Shown piece after piece: positions 19,691 to 28,263 of a stretch of 39,667 bases of DNA. A program made the translations under genes and the position numbers. Under the pieces are notes generated by a model. It had not been told where the DNA came from, did no database searches, and worked only from the letters and a program-made list of their open reading frames with translations. Where the stretch lies: positions 1 through 39,667 of the IMG/VR virus record IMGVR_UViG_3300045902_000657. The stretch is one strand, 5' to 3'. The first letter of the stretch is position 1; every line of letters starts with the position of its first letter. The stretch comes from a virus.

Positions 19691-20937
19691 AACTCGCCCT
19701 CGCCAACTCCTCTGACACCGGCACCGCGCTGGTCCTCGAGAACCTGCTCGCCCTGGACAACGACGGCTGGGCCTTGCTCGCGCCCTACGGGGAGCACCGC
19801 AAGGAACGCACCGTGCGCGCCAACGGCCGCCTCGAGCGCCAGGTGTTCCTGCAGGTCGTGGATGAGCCGGCGGTCGAGGAGCTGCTCGCCAACGAAAACG
19901 GCCCCGGCGTTTTCCAGCGTCTCAAGCGCGCCCTCATCAAGCGGCCCGTGTTTAAGGGCCACCCGGATCTCGCGCAGCACGCGCCCGAGACCGTCGCCAA
20001 CGGCCGCGAGCCCGCGGTGCCCATCGGCGTCGTGGCCGCCAACCGGAAGGGGCCGCGCGGCCTCGAGACGCGCTTCGACCTAACGCCCGACGGCGCCGCG
20101 GCTGTCGAAAACGAGGGGTGCAAGTTTCCCTCGGCCCTCTGGTTGGTGAAGCCCACGGGCGAGGTGCGCGACGGCGCCACCGTGGTGCGGCCCTTCAAGA
20201 TCCTTTCGGTCGGCCTCACGGCCACCCCGAACATTTCCGGCGTGGACTCGCTCGCGAACGCGAAGCCGAACACACCCGCCGCGAGCAACACAGACCCCAC
20301 AACTCCAAACGACACCATGAAGCAACTCCTCATCGGGTGGCTCGCGGCGCAGGGCGTTATCCTCGCCAACGACGCCACTGACCAGGCGGTCCTCGAAGCC
20401 GCGCAGAAACAAATGACCTCCCGCCTCTCGGAGATCACCACGCTCGGCAACGAACGCGCCAACCTCAACACCAGGGTGACCGCCCTCGAAAACGAGAAGG
20501 CCACCCTCGCCACCGAACGCGACCAGCTCAAGACGAAGCTAGGCGAGAAGGAAACCGCCCTCGGCAACGAGCAGTCGGCGCACAAGGCCACCGCCCGGAA
20601 GCTCATCGAGGCACGCGTGGACCTCCACATCACCCAGGGCAAACTCGCCGTCGCCGAACGCGCCGCGAAGATCACCGCCCTGGAAAACAGCGCGAAGCTC
20701 GACGACGAGCTGAAAGCCCTCGACGCGCTGCCCGTGAAGTTCGCCGTCGCCAACGCCACCACCCCGCGCAAGGACGACGCCAACGCAAACACCCGGACCC
20801 CGCGCGAGCAGATCCTCACGCTCGCCAACACCGACGAGCGCTACAAGCACCTGCCTTTCGACCGCGCCTACGACGCGATCCTCAAGGATCACCCCACGCT
20901 GGCCGAGCAGCTCAAGGAAAAGCCCGCGACCAAGTAG
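19687..20937 (+). CDS. Prohead protease with fused scaffold (Mu I/Z type)
   Basis: The product is 416 aa. The N-terminal ~200 residues match the phage I protease family (FDLTPDGAAAVENEGCKFPS; WLVKPTGEVR; VGLTATPNISG). The C-terminal half is a long coiled coil (LNTRVTALENEKATLATERD) ending in a helical tail, as in scaffolds. An internal ATG at 20317 (MKQLLIGWLAAQG) in the same frame would release the scaffold alone (206 aa), as Mu Z is made from within I. The full product would cleave scaffold during prohead maturation. The ATG at 19687 has CGGAG upstream. Confidence 0.8.
   Translation: MKLALANSSDTGTALVLENLLALDNDGWALLAPYGEHRKERTVRANGRLERQVFLQVVDEPAVEELLANENGPGVFQRLKRALIKRPVFKGHPDLAQHAPETVANGREPAVPIGVVAANRKGPRGLETRFDLTPDGAAAVENEGCKFPSALWLVKPTGEVRDGATVVRPFKILSVGLTATPNISGVDSLANAKPNTPAASNTDPTTPNDTMKQLLIGWLAAQGVILANDATDQAVLEAAQKQMTSRLSEITTLGNERANLNTRVTALENEKATLATERDQLKTKLGEKETALGNEQSAHKATARKLIEARVDLHITQGKLAVAERAAKITALENSAKLDDELKALDALPVKFAVANATTPRKDDANANTRTPREQILTLANTDERYKHLPFDRAYDAILKDHPTLAEQLKEKPATK
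20317..20937 (+). CDS. Internal-start scaffold product (predicted)
   Basis: The in-frame ATG at 20317 is preceded by an A/C-rich leader (ACAGACCCCACAACTCCAAA), the same kind of leader that precedes the separate head genes downstream. This supports its use as a true start. The product would be the 206-aa coiled-coil scaffold. This is an inference from the sequence and from the I/Z precedent in Mu. Confidence 0.4.
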   Translation: MKQLLIGWLAAQGVILANDATDQAVLEAAQKQMTSRLSEITTLGNERANLNTRVTALENEKATLATERDQLKTKLGEKETALGNEQSAHKATARKLIEARVDLHITQGKLAVAERAAKITALENSAKLDDELKALDALPVKFAVANATTPRKDDANANTRTPREQILTLANTDERYKHLPFDRAYDAILKDHPTLAEQLKEKPATK

Positions 20938-20981
20938 CCGAACCACGATCACACGAACCTCAACTCAACCCCGTAGATACC

Positions 20982-21242
20982 ATGACCATGAAACCGAACC
21001 TCCTCCTCTCGCCGGACCCCGCTGCAGGCGCTGCACCCGAAACCGACGCCGCCAAGGCCGCGCGCCTCGAGCGCGAAAACGCCGCGCTCAAGCAGCAAAT
21101 CCAGGGCGGCGAAAAGATCGAGACCGCCGTGCGCGCCAAGATGGCCGACGGCCTCACCCGCACGCAGGCCGAAGCCGCCGTGCGCAACCAGGTGAAGTTC
21201 GCCGCGGCCAAGGCCGAGGCGGCCAAGGCCAAAAAGAAGTAA
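20982..21242 (+). CDS. Small head-region coiled-coil protein
   Basis: The product is 86 aa from ATG 20982 (a second ATG lies at 20988). It has a central coiled coil (ARLERENAALKQQIQGGEKI) followed by an Ala/Lys-rich tail. There is no ribosome-binding site; the leader is A/C-rich. It lies between scaffold and decoration genes, so a small head or assembly role is likely. No family is recognised. Confidence 0.6.
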   Translation: MTMKPNLLLSPDPAAGAAPETDAAKAARLERENAALKQQIQGGEKIETAVRAKMADGLTRTQAEAAVRNQVKFAAAKAEAAKAKKK

Positions 21243-21300
21243 CGCGCCCGAGCACGCCAGCAACCCAAACCCGCAACCGAAACCCACACCCCACACGCAC

Positions 21301-21771
21301 ATGAAACTGAAACTCCACCTCGCGATGCTCGCGGCGGCGATCAGCGCCGCCTGGCACCGACTCACCGGCGCCCTCGCGCTGGCCAACACCGTGGCCCTCG
21401 TGCCCAACACCTACCTCGCCGACGCCGCCCTGGGCCGGTTCAAGGTCCTCAAGGCCGGCAGTGACGAATACCACGTGGCCGCCTGCGGCACGGGCGACAT
21501 CCCGTTCGCCATGACCCAGGAGGACTCGGCCGCCGCCGCCGAGGACAACGTCGCCGTGAAGCATTTCGGCGAACTGTGCCACACGCGCGGGACGGCCTCC
21601 GGCGCGATCACCAACGGCGACCTGCTCGTGCCCGGCGCCGCCGGTGCCGTCCGCACGCTGCCGGCCGGCGCGGGCACTTACTACGTCATCGGCCAGGCCA
21701 AGGCCACCGTCGCCGACGGCGCCGAGGTGCCGTTCGTCGCCTTCGGCATCTGCCGCACGGTCGTGTCGTAA
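21301..21771 (+). CDS. Head decoration protein (DUF2190-like)
   Basis: The product is 156 aa. The body is a beta-rich capsid-cement-type fold (VGFG-like ends: AFGICRTVVS; AITNGDLLVPGAAGAVRTLP; VIGQAKATVADGAEVPFVAF). It lies directly before the major capsid gene, where decoration proteins are normally found. The first 25 residues (LKLHLAMLAAAISAAWHRLT) are hydrophobic and could be mistaken for a signal peptide. Confidence 0.65.
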   Translation: MKLKLHLAMLAAAISAAWHRLTGALALANTVALVPNTYLADAALGRFKVLKAGSDEYHVAACGTGDIPFAMTQEDSAAAAEDNVAVKHFGELCHTRGTASGAITNGDLLVPGAAGAVRTLPAGAGTYYVIGQAKATVADGAEVPFVAFGICRTVVS

Positions 21772-21820
21772 GCGCCGATCCAAACCAACCCAGCAACCGC
21801 AACGCATCACTGACCCACAC

Positions 21821-22831
21821 ATGAAACCCATCGCACTCAGCAACTCCCTCTGCCTGGCGCTCGGCATCACGCCCAGCGCCGGGCTCCCCGAGCGGCACGG
21901 CCAGGTCTGTCTCGCCAACGACTCGCTTATCGAGCAGGCCACCTACCGCGAGGAGGTCACCACGTTCGGCATCGGTTACGCCGATCCGCTCCGCAACCAG
22001 CTCGCCGGCCTGCGCGACTTCCTCGCGCCGCGCCGCCCCGCCGGACGCAACGCCATCGTCACGCAATATGACGAGGATCAGCCGTTTGAAGTCGTGGACT
22101 ACAAGAAGGTCCTGCGCAACCCCGGCGCCGATTTTGCCGAGGTCAAGCAGCGCACGTCCACCAAGGTCTCGCGCCTGATCCCCAACCGCGGCCTCACCGT
22201 CCGGCTCGACCGCGACCAGCTCAAGGAGAAGCCCAACTGGGAGAACATGCACGCGCAGTGGCTCATCGACATGCTGATCCGCGCCAGCATCCTCCAGGGG
22301 CTCGCCCTCGCCTCGGCCGCGGCCGTCACGGACACGTTCACCTGGGACTCGAACGCCAATCCCGACCTCGACCTGAAGAACGTCATGGTCAACATCCTGG
22401 CCCCGGCCGTCGGGTTCAAGCCCAACCGCGCCCTCTACGGCGAGGCCGCGACGCTGCAACGCCAGATCGCCTACGAGTCGCAGGACACCGCCGGCGCCTT
22501 TGCCCGCGCGGCGCTGATGAGCGATGACCAGCTCGCCACCGCCCTCGGCGTGGACCGCGTCCGCACCAACGCCGAGCGCTACAACAACGCGTCGGGCAAC
22601 AAGGTCACCTTCCTCGGCTCGAAGGTCCTGCTCTTTACGGGCGTGGACGGCGAATCGCCGGAAGACCCGAGCAACCTGGTGCGCCACGTGGCGCAGGCCA
22701 GCTACGGCGGCGGCGAGTATGCCGTCTATATCACCGAGCAGGGCGTCAAGACCGTGTTCATCACGGTCGAGAACTACGAACTCCCCGTGGTCCAGCACAC
22801 CACCGGCCTCATGGAGATCACCATCCAGTAA
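21821..22831 (+). CDS. Major capsid protein
   Basis: The product is 336 aa. The order and content fit an HK97-type capsid protein: an N-terminal region with EEVTTFGIGYADPLRNQLAG, an E-loop-like segment around RTSTKVSRLIPNRGLTV, and a C-terminal domain with ASYGGGEYAVYITEQGVKTV and the end HTTGLMEITIQ. It follows decoration and scaffold genes and precedes connector genes. There is no ribosome-binding site; the leader is CCACAC-rich. Confidence 0.75.
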   Translation: MKPIALSNSLCLALGITPSAGLPERHGQVCLANDSLIEQATYREEVTTFGIGYADPLRNQLAGLRDFLAPRRPAGRNAIVTQYDEDQPFEVVDYKKVLRNPGADFAEVKQRTSTKVSRLIPNRGLTVRLDRDQLKEKPNWENMHAQWLIDMLIRASILQGLALASAAAVTDTFTWDSNANPDLDLKNVMVNILAPAVGFKPNRALYGEAATLQRQIAYESQDTAGAFARAALMSDDQLATALGVDRVRTNAERYNNASGNKVTFLGSKVLLFTGVDGESPEDPSNLVRHVAQASYGGGEYAVYITEQGVKTVFITVENYELPVVQHTTGLMEITIQ

Positions 22832-22914
22832 TCCAGCACCAACCCAACCACCCGCCCGCGCGCCGCCCCGCCGGCGCGCGGGCCTCCCGAAAACCAACTC
22901 AGCCACACACACCC

Positions 22915-23421
22915 ATGAAAATGCTCCGCTTCATCCTGTTCCTCGTCACGCTGCTGCTGACGCTGCCGGCGCCGGCGCAATCCGCCAACCAGGTCGGCCG
23001 ATCGGCTGTCACCCTCACCCCGCTCACGAACTTGGTCGCCTCCGCCAGCACCGGCGGCCCCACCAACACCGGCGGCGCCGGCTGGTTCATCATCACCAAC
23101 TCGACCCCGGTCCCCGTGATCGAAGGCGAGGACGTGTCGCTCAGCTGCATGGTCACCGCCGGGTCGAACAACGTCTCGACGCTGACAAACTTGTATGACC
23201 TCGGCTACATCCGCGCCGGCGTCACGCAGTGGACCACCACGCGGCCGATTGCCTTCACGTTCCAGACCGCCGGCAGCACCAACAGCGTTGGGTTTACGAA
23301 CGTCCCCGCCACGATGCTGGGCAACGCCCAGCTCCTCCGCTGGTCGGCCACGGCCCTCGGCACCAACACCGGCATGTCCGGCACGGCCGTGCTCTCCAAC
23401 CACCTCGCCATCATCCGCTGA
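22915..23421 (+). CDS. Secreted protein encoded among head genes
   Basis: The product is 168 aa from ATG 22915 with an A/C-rich leader. Residues 1-23 are a good Sec signal (MKMLRFILFLVTLLLTLPAP then AQS). The mature part is Thr/Asn/Gly-rich and looks like an all-beta domain (VTLTPLTNLVASASTGGPTN; DVSLSCMVTAGSNN). No family is recognised. Its location between capsid and DUF1320 genes is odd for an exported protein. The stop overlaps the next ATG. Confidence 0.6.
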   Translation: MKMLRFILFLVTLLLTLPAPAQSANQVGRSAVTLTPLTNLVASASTGGPTNTGGAGWFIITNSTPVPVIEGEDVSLSCMVTAGSNNVSTLTNLYDLGYIRAGVTQWTTTRPIAFTFQTAGSTNSVGFTNVPATMLGNAQLLRWSATALGTNTGMSGTAVLSNHLAIIR

Positions 23422-23879
23422 TGAGCTGGATCGCCATCACCGAGGCGCACGTCAAGAGCGCCGGCCTCACCGGGCCGGAACTCAGCGCCGCGCGCACCAC
23501 GGCCCTGCCCGACGGCGTGACCGACACGCTGGCGGACGTGATCAGCCGGGTGACCGCGGAAGTGCGCGGCCGTGTTGCCGCTTGCGACCAGAACGTGCTC
23601 GGTGAGGGCGCCACGATCCCGGACGAGTGCCTCACCGCGGCGCTCGCCCGGATCGTCTTTGAACTCGGCATCCGCCTGCCCGGCCGCGTCGTGCTCACCG
23701 AGCAGCGCGACAAGGCCAACGACAACGCGCTGCGCTTCCTGCGCGACGTGGCCGCCTGCGACGTGGCCATCGTCCAGCCGGAGACGCCCACCGACGACGT
23801 GGTGCCCGGCGGCAATTCCGCCCAGCTCCTCCGCAGCAGCGAGGACGCGCACCCCTTCCGCAACCTCGGCGCCTCCTGA
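23421..23879 (+). CDS. DUF1320 head-tail connector (Mu gp36-like)
   Basis: The product is 152 aa. The pattern is typical of DUF1320: an N-terminal helical start (WIAITEAHVKSAGLTGPELS), a central helix pair with RVTAEVRGRVAACDQN, then LARIVFELGIRLPG and NALRFLRDVAACDVAI. In Mu the family member is gp36. Its product lies at the head-tail junction. The ATG overlaps the stop of the preceding gene. Confidence 0.75.
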   Translation: MSWIAITEAHVKSAGLTGPELSAARTTALPDGVTDTLADVISRVTAEVRGRVAACDQNVLGEGATIPDECLTAALARIVFELGIRLPGRVVLTEQRDKANDNALRFLRDVAACDVAIVQPETPTDDVVPGGNSAQLLRSSEDAHPFRNLGAS

Positions 23880-23881
23880 CC

Positions 23882-24682
23882 ATGCCCACGCCGATGCCAG
23901 CTCGTGATGCGCTCGCCTCCCTGGCGAGAAAGAAGACGCTGCCGACGAACCTCTCGACGGCGGAGCTGCGCGCCCTCGATGCCGCCGTGCGCCGTGGCTC
24001 GCTGTTCTCTGCGCGCAACAACCTCGAATCCGTCCTGGAAGCGATCCGCGCCACCGTCGGCAGCGTGCTCTCCCCGCGGCAGATCACGCGCGCCGACCGC
24101 GTGACGCCGGAGAATCCCGAGGGCTTCGTCAACGTCGGCTTCGATCCCGCCACCGCGCGCGTCGCGATCCGCGCCGAGTTGCAGCGCGCCGGCTATGCCG
24201 CCGATCCGGACAAGCGCGGCACCATCGAGGACCTCGCCAGCGAGCAGCGCCTCAACCTGGTCGTGAAGACCCAGACCGAGATGGCGCAGGCGTGGGCCTA
24301 TGACCGCGCCGGACAAGACCCCGAGATCCTCGACGCCTTCCCGGCGTATGAACTCTTCCGCGCAGAGTCGCGCGACCAGGAGCGTGATTGGCTCGAACGC
24401 TTCCGCCTCGCGGGCGAGGCCAGCGGCTCGCCGATCAACGACGGCTGGACCATCACGCCCGAGGGCCGGATGGCCGCCCTCAAGAACCACCCGATCTGGG
24501 GACACCTCGGCAGCAGCGAGCTGTTCCCTGACGGCCTCGACAACGACTTCGAACCTTTCGCCTTCAACTCCGGCATGGCGCGCCGCGACGTGGACCGCGC
24601 CGAGGCGATGGAACTCGGGCTCATCGACCGCGACACGCAGATCGCGCCACGCCTGGAACCCCTCGAACTGAAAGCAGCATGA
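23882..24682 (+). CDS. Phage minor head-associated protein (unnamed family)
   Basis: The product is 266 aa. I recognise a phage family with this layout though not by name: AAVRRGSLFSARNNLESVLE, then FVNVGFDPATARVAIRAELQ, a block NLVVKTQTEMAQAWAYDRAG, then AYELFRAESRDQERDW, and an end NSGMARRDVDRAEAMELG. Its position between DUF1320 and gpG-like genes suggests a minor head or assembly function. The start at 23882 is the only suitable ATG; GTG/TTG alternatives were not preferred. Confidence 0.55.
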   Translation: MPTPMPARDALASLARKKTLPTNLSTAELRALDAAVRRGSLFSARNNLESVLEAIRATVGSVLSPRQITRADRVTPENPEGFVNVGFDPATARVAIRAELQRAGYAADPDKRGTIEDLASEQRLNLVVKTQTEMAQAWAYDRAGQDPEILDAFPAYELFRAESRDQERDWLERFRLAGEASGSPINDGWTITPEGRMAALKNHPIWGHLGSSELFPDGLDNDFEPFAFNSGMARRDVDRAEAMELGLIDRDTQIAPRLEPLELKAA

Positions 24683-24906
24683 CCGGCACCGCTAAAAAAT
24701 GGATCGACGACAAGGGCTACGGCTTCGTGCGCCCGGATGACGGCACGGGCGACGTCTTTGTCCACGCGAAGAACATCTGCGCGCATCCGCCGTTGAGCGC
24801 CCTCGCCACCGGGCAGCGCGTGACGTTCGAAATCATCGAGACCGAACGCGGACGCCGCGGCGTGGATGTCTGCCTGCGCACGCCCCAGAACCTCACCCGC
24901 TCATGA
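24679..24906 (+). CDS. Cold-shock-domain protein
   Basis: The product is 75 aa, the classic length. It begins MTGTAKKWIDDKGYGFVRPD with RNP1 KGYGFV and RNP2 VFVHA (DVFVHAKNI). ATG overlaps the stop of the preceding gene and the stop overlaps the next start. CspA-type proteins bind single-stranded nucleic acids and act as RNA chaperones. The reason for one inside a morphogenesis operon is unknown; it could help late mRNA translation or reflect capture of a host gene. Confidence 0.85.
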   Translation: MTGTAKKWIDDKGYGFVRPDDGTGDVFVHAKNICAHPPLSALATGQRVTFEIIETERGRRGVDVCLRTPQNLTRS

Positions 24907-25529
24907 GCATCGGCGTCCAGATCGACATACAAGACACCGCCGGCCCGGCGGTGCGGCGGGTGCTTGAGGGCCTCGGACCGGGCCGGCTCAATCCCGTCAT
25001 CGGCCGCGCCGCGCAGAATCACGTCCGCGACCATCTCTTTCGCCTCAACACCGAGCGGCCCAACCGGCTCGGCGGCCGGCGCACGAACTTCTACGCCGCC
25101 GCGGCGCGCGGCACCCAGTTCACCACCGTGGCCGAGGGCGTGCTCGTATCGGTCAACAAGCTCGGCATCCGGCAGCGGTTCCAGGGGGGCGAGATCAAGC
25201 CCACGGGCGGGCGCAAATTCCTCACCATCCCGGCGATCGCCGAGGCGCACGGCCGCCGCGCGGGCGAATTCAACAATCTGCGCTTCGCGATGCCCGGCGG
25301 CAAACCCGCGCTTGTCGAGGCCGACGCCACGCTCGTGAAGCGGACGAAGAAGGGCTTCAAGGGGACGACCAGTGTCGGCGGCAAGATCATCTTCTGGCTG
25401 CGCCGGTCGGTCACCCAGCAGCCCGATCCCACCGTGCTGCCCTCGCCCGAAGCGCTGGGCGCGGCGGTGAACCGCGCCGCCGGCGACCACGCTGCAAGAC
25501 TCTTGCAACGCACCGGAGGTGCTGCGTGA
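24903..25529 (+). CDS. Phage virion morphogenesis protein (gpG-like)
   Basis: The product is 208 aa. The pattern of the Mu G/gpS-type morphogenesis family is visible: GRAAQNHVRDHLFRLN near the N-terminus, IRQRFQGGEIKPTGGRKFLT then IPA, and a C-terminal region KIIFWLRRSVTQQPDP. Members help complete the tail or the head-tail junction. GC-rich codons and ATGA/GTGA overlaps on both sides fit operon expression. Confidence 0.7.
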   Translation: MSIGVQIDIQDTAGPAVRRVLEGLGPGRLNPVIGRAAQNHVRDHLFRLNTERPNRLGGRRTNFYAAAARGTQFTTVAEGVLVSVNKLGIRQRFQGGEIKPTGGRKFLTIPAIAEAHGRRAGEFNNLRFAMPGGKPALVEADATLVKRTKKGFKGTTSVGGKIIFWLRRSVTQQPDPTVLPSPEALGAAVNRAAGDHAARLLQRTGGAA

Positions 25530-26218
25530 GCCTGCTCCGACAGCAACGCCAGGAGATCAAGGACCGCCTCGAGGCGCTGCCCTACTTCGATGACATCACG
25601 GTCGTCATCGAGGATCAGAAGGATATCGCCAACGAGATCGAGCGCGGCCTCGGCGTGCTGACCGAGAAGGGCGGCAAGCTCGGCGCCGTGGTGATCCTGC
25701 TCACCGCGACCGCGCAGGTGGATTCCGTCGGCGACTTCGGCCCCGTGTTCTCGAACATCCAGCACGTCGTGCGCGCGCTCGAAGCGCCCACGATGAACCG
25801 CGGCGCCGATGGCACGGGCAAGACCTCCTCCGACATCATCGAGCAGGTGATCGCCGCGCTGCACCACTGGACGCCCGCCGCGGCCACCAGTCCGCTGGTC
25901 TGCGCGAAGCAAACCTACTCCGTGGCGGATGATCCCGATTACCCAGGCCACGACGCGCGCTTCGAGTGCTCGGGCACGCTCGCGCTCGTGCTCCCGCAGG
26001 TGGCCACGCCGTCCATTTCGGAGGACGAAGGCGAGCTGACGCTGGCCTGCGCGACCGCCGGCGCCGCGATCTTTTACACGACCAACGGCAAGCGGCCCAA
26101 TCCGCGCAACGGCACGCTCTACACCGCGCCCTTCACGCCCGATCCCGGACTCACGGTGAAGGCGCGCGCCTTTCTGGCCGGTTACCTCCACTCCGAAATT
26201 GCAACGCACAACTCCTGA
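25526..26218 (+). CDS. Tail terminator-type protein with chitobiase-like C-terminal domain
   Basis: The product is 230 aa from GTG 25526. Residues 1-155 look like a tail completion protein (RLEALPYFDDITVVIEDQKD; NIQHVVRALEAPTMNRG), at the place of Mu gp37 (DUF1834). Residues 158-225 are a chitobiase C-terminal (CHB_HEX_C) beta-sandwich: PQVATPSISEDEGELTLACA then IFYTTNGKRPNPRNGTLYTA then PFTPDPGLTVKARAFL. Such a domain usually sits on secreted carbohydrate-active enzymes and on surface proteins. As a fusion to a tail protein it could bind sugars or stabilise the virion surface. Confidence 0.65.
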   Translation: MSLLRQQRQEIKDRLEALPYFDDITVVIEDQKDIANEIERGLGVLTEKGGKLGAVVILLTATAQVDSVGDFGPVFSNIQHVVRALEAPTMNRGADGTGKTSSDIIEQVIAALHHWTPAAATSPLVCAKQTYSVADDPDYPGHDARFECSGTLALVLPQVATPSISEDEGELTLACATAGAAIFYTTNGKRPNPRNGTLYTAPFTPDPGLTVKARAFLAGYLHSEIATHNS

Positions 26219-26221
26219 CCT

Positions 26222-27169
26222 ATGCCCACACCCATCCTGCCCTCCATCATCCGCGGCCCGGCCATCGCGACCTTTGGCGCCTACTCCTTTTATTTCCAGG
26301 GGGCGATCAGTGTGAAGCCCTCCCGTCCGACCTGGGATCCGGACTCGGACATGTTCGGCAAACTCGGCCCGCGCGCCGCCGGCCTGCCCGTTTGGGAGAT
26401 CTCCGGCACGCCGGTCGGCGAGCTGGAATCGCTCGCGAAGTATTTCGTGCGCGGCCCCTCGAATCTCGTGGCCACCAACCCGGTCGGCAGCTCGCTCTTC
26501 ACCGGCGCCATGGTCATCCACACCAAGGCCGGCCAGACCATCACCTTCGCGCGCGCGGGCATTGCCAAGATGCCGCCGCTGATGCTCTCGCCGCGCAAGA
26601 CCGCCTTCGGCGGCATGACCTTCCGTGCCATCGGCGAGTCCAACGTGCAGGCCACCGAGACCACCTGGGCCAAGGTGCTCGCCGCCTCCGGGTTCACCGA
26701 CACCGGCTTCGATGCCTCAAAAGTCATCACCGACATTTACTCGGCCGCCCTGGGCGGGCGCGGCGCGCCCTTCGACGCCATGGGCGCGCGCGAGGGCTTC
26801 GAGATCGAGCCGGAACTCGAGCTCGAGGAGGTGCAGGACGACAACGTGGGCCTGGCCGATGTCCTCATCGCCAGCATCTCGTGCAAGTGCCGCTTCGCGC
26901 CCAACAACCTCACCGAGGCGCAGATTGACGAGCTGGCCAACTGGCACGGCGCGGATGCGGTGCTCCCCGGCGAATCGCTGGGCAAGCTCGCCGAGGATCT
27001 CGTCATCACCGGCGACTCGCTCGTGGCCACGCTTCATCGCGCCGGTGTGGTGAGCAGCGAGCACGGCTACGGCGTGAAGGTGGATCGCAACGGCAACGTG
27101 GAGTTCGCCGCCACGCACTCGACCACCAACGGCGCCCTCAACCCACTTTTCAGTCTCGCCCTCTCGTGA
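26222..27169 (+). CDS. Probable major tail (tube) protein
   Basis: The product is 315 aa. The position after the terminator-like gene, the size, and the all-beta look (TPILPSIIRGPAIATFGAYS; FEIEPELELEEVQDDNVGLA; NGALNPLFSLALS) suggest a tube protein of a long non-contractile tail. There is no sheath gene in the window. Family not recognised from sequence alone. Confidence 0.5.
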   Translation: MPTPILPSIIRGPAIATFGAYSFYFQGAISVKPSRPTWDPDSDMFGKLGPRAAGLPVWEISGTPVGELESLAKYFVRGPSNLVATNPVGSSLFTGAMVIHTKAGQTITFARAGIAKMPPLMLSPRKTAFGGMTFRAIGESNVQATETTWAKVLAASGFTDTGFDASKVITDIYSAALGGRGAPFDAMGAREGFEIEPELELEEVQDDNVGLADVLIASISCKCRFAPNNLTEAQIDELANWHGADAVLPGESLGKLAEDLVITGDSLVATLHRAGVVSSEHGYGVKVDRNGNVEFAATHSTTNGALNPLFSLALS

Positions 27170-27172
27170 ACC

Positions 27173-27598
27173 ATGCGCCTGCGCATTTACGACGACGACG
27201 GCCGCGACGTGGTCCTGATGGACCACGACCGGCCCGAGGAGTTCATCGGCAGCGTGATGACACTCGGCGAGGACCGAGCCATCCAACTGGCCGAGCGGTT
27301 GCGCGCCGACGAGGTGGAACCGTTCTTCCGGGGCAACGCGCAATGCCGGCGCACCCTCAACGTCTGGCGCCGGCACGAGACGAACACGAAGGCCGCGCTT
27401 TTTGTCGAAGAACACCGGAGCGAGGTGCCCGGCGTCGGTACGGCCGAATTGCGATTCAACGACGGCGGCTCCTCCTTCACCCGCTATTTCACCAAGGTCG
27501 CCGTGGCTCGGGTGGAGCTGCAGCGCCGCATCGGCGTGGCCACACACTGGCGCTACGACATGATCTTCACGGGCATCACCAACCGCCGCCCAAACTGA
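27173..27598 (+). CDS. Hypothetical tail protein
   Basis: The product is 141 aa beginning MRLRIYDDDGRDVVLMDHDR. It is likely an alpha/beta protein (ELRFNDGGSSFTRYFTKVAV; HWRYDMIFTGITNRRP). It follows the tube gene with only a few bases between, the place of tail-assembly chaperones. No slippery sequence for a frameshifted product was identified. No family is recognised. Confidence 0.5.
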   Translation: MRLRIYDDDGRDVVLMDHDRPEEFIGSVMTLGEDRAIQLAERLRADEVEPFFRGNAQCRRTLNVWRRHETNTKAALFVEEHRSEVPGVGTAELRFNDGGSSFTRYFTKVAVARVELQRRIGVATHWRYDMIFTGITNRRPN

Positions 27599-27605
27599 AC
27601 TGACT

Positions 27606-28262
27606 ATGGCCCTCAACCGCGAACGCCTCCGCATCCCGCTCCAGCTCAAGAGAGAGGACGGCCTCCAGGACGAGCTCAAGGGCGCCGACGCCCAGATCAT
27701 CCGCGCCAAGGACCTGCAGGTCGAGTTTGCCATCCTCAACGAGGAGGAGGAGGTCGTCGCCGACATCAGCGAGATCGACGAGGTCACCATCGAGATAAAG
27801 CGCAATGACATCCGCACCGGCCCGGCACTGATGACCAAGACGCTCGGCTCGGCGGACCTGAACCAAGCGCTGACCCAGGAGCAGTGGGATGCCGGCACCC
27901 ACCAGCATGGCATCTTCGAGTTCACCTATCAGGAGACCGCCCTGCCGATTCCCAGCAACAAGAGCGCGGAGACCTTCTGGTGCGTCATCAGCGCCACCAC
28001 CAATGACGCGCCGGCGCGCAAGCTCGTCATCCGCGCCGGCACGATCAAATGCTTCGAGTCCGGCGCCGGTCTCGCTGTGCCTGACGTGGTCGAGGGTGAT
28101 CCCGACTACCTCACCGCCGACCAGATCGCCGCCATCTACCTGCCGCGCGTGCCGTCGGGCGGCACCTTCCGCTTCGTCAACGGCCAGCTTCAACTCTGGG
28201 ATACGGGCACGGCCAGCTTCCGGCCCGTCGCGCTCAACAACGGACAACTCGTCGTCACCTGA
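27606..28262 (+). CDS. Hypothetical tail or fibre-attachment protein
   Basis: The product is 218 aa. The N-terminal half is a charged beta/alpha region (KDLQVEFAILNEEEEVVADI; EVTIEIKRNDI). It ends with a Gly/Asn-rich segment FRFVNGQLQLWDTGTASFRP that resembles the short display strands seen at the ends of phage tail-fibre connectors. The role is unknown. It directly precedes the beta-helix protein. Confidence 0.45.
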   Translation: MALNRERLRIPLQLKREDGLQDELKGADAQIIRAKDLQVEFAILNEEEEVVADISEIDEVTIEIKRNDIRTGPALMTKTLGSADLNQALTQEQWDAGTHQHGIFEFTYQETALPIPSNKSAETFWCVISATTNDAPARKLVIRAGTIKCFESGAGLAVPDVVEGDPDYLTADQIAAIYLPRVPSGGTFRFVNGQLQLWDTGTASFRPVALNNGQLVVT

Positions 28263-28263
28263 C

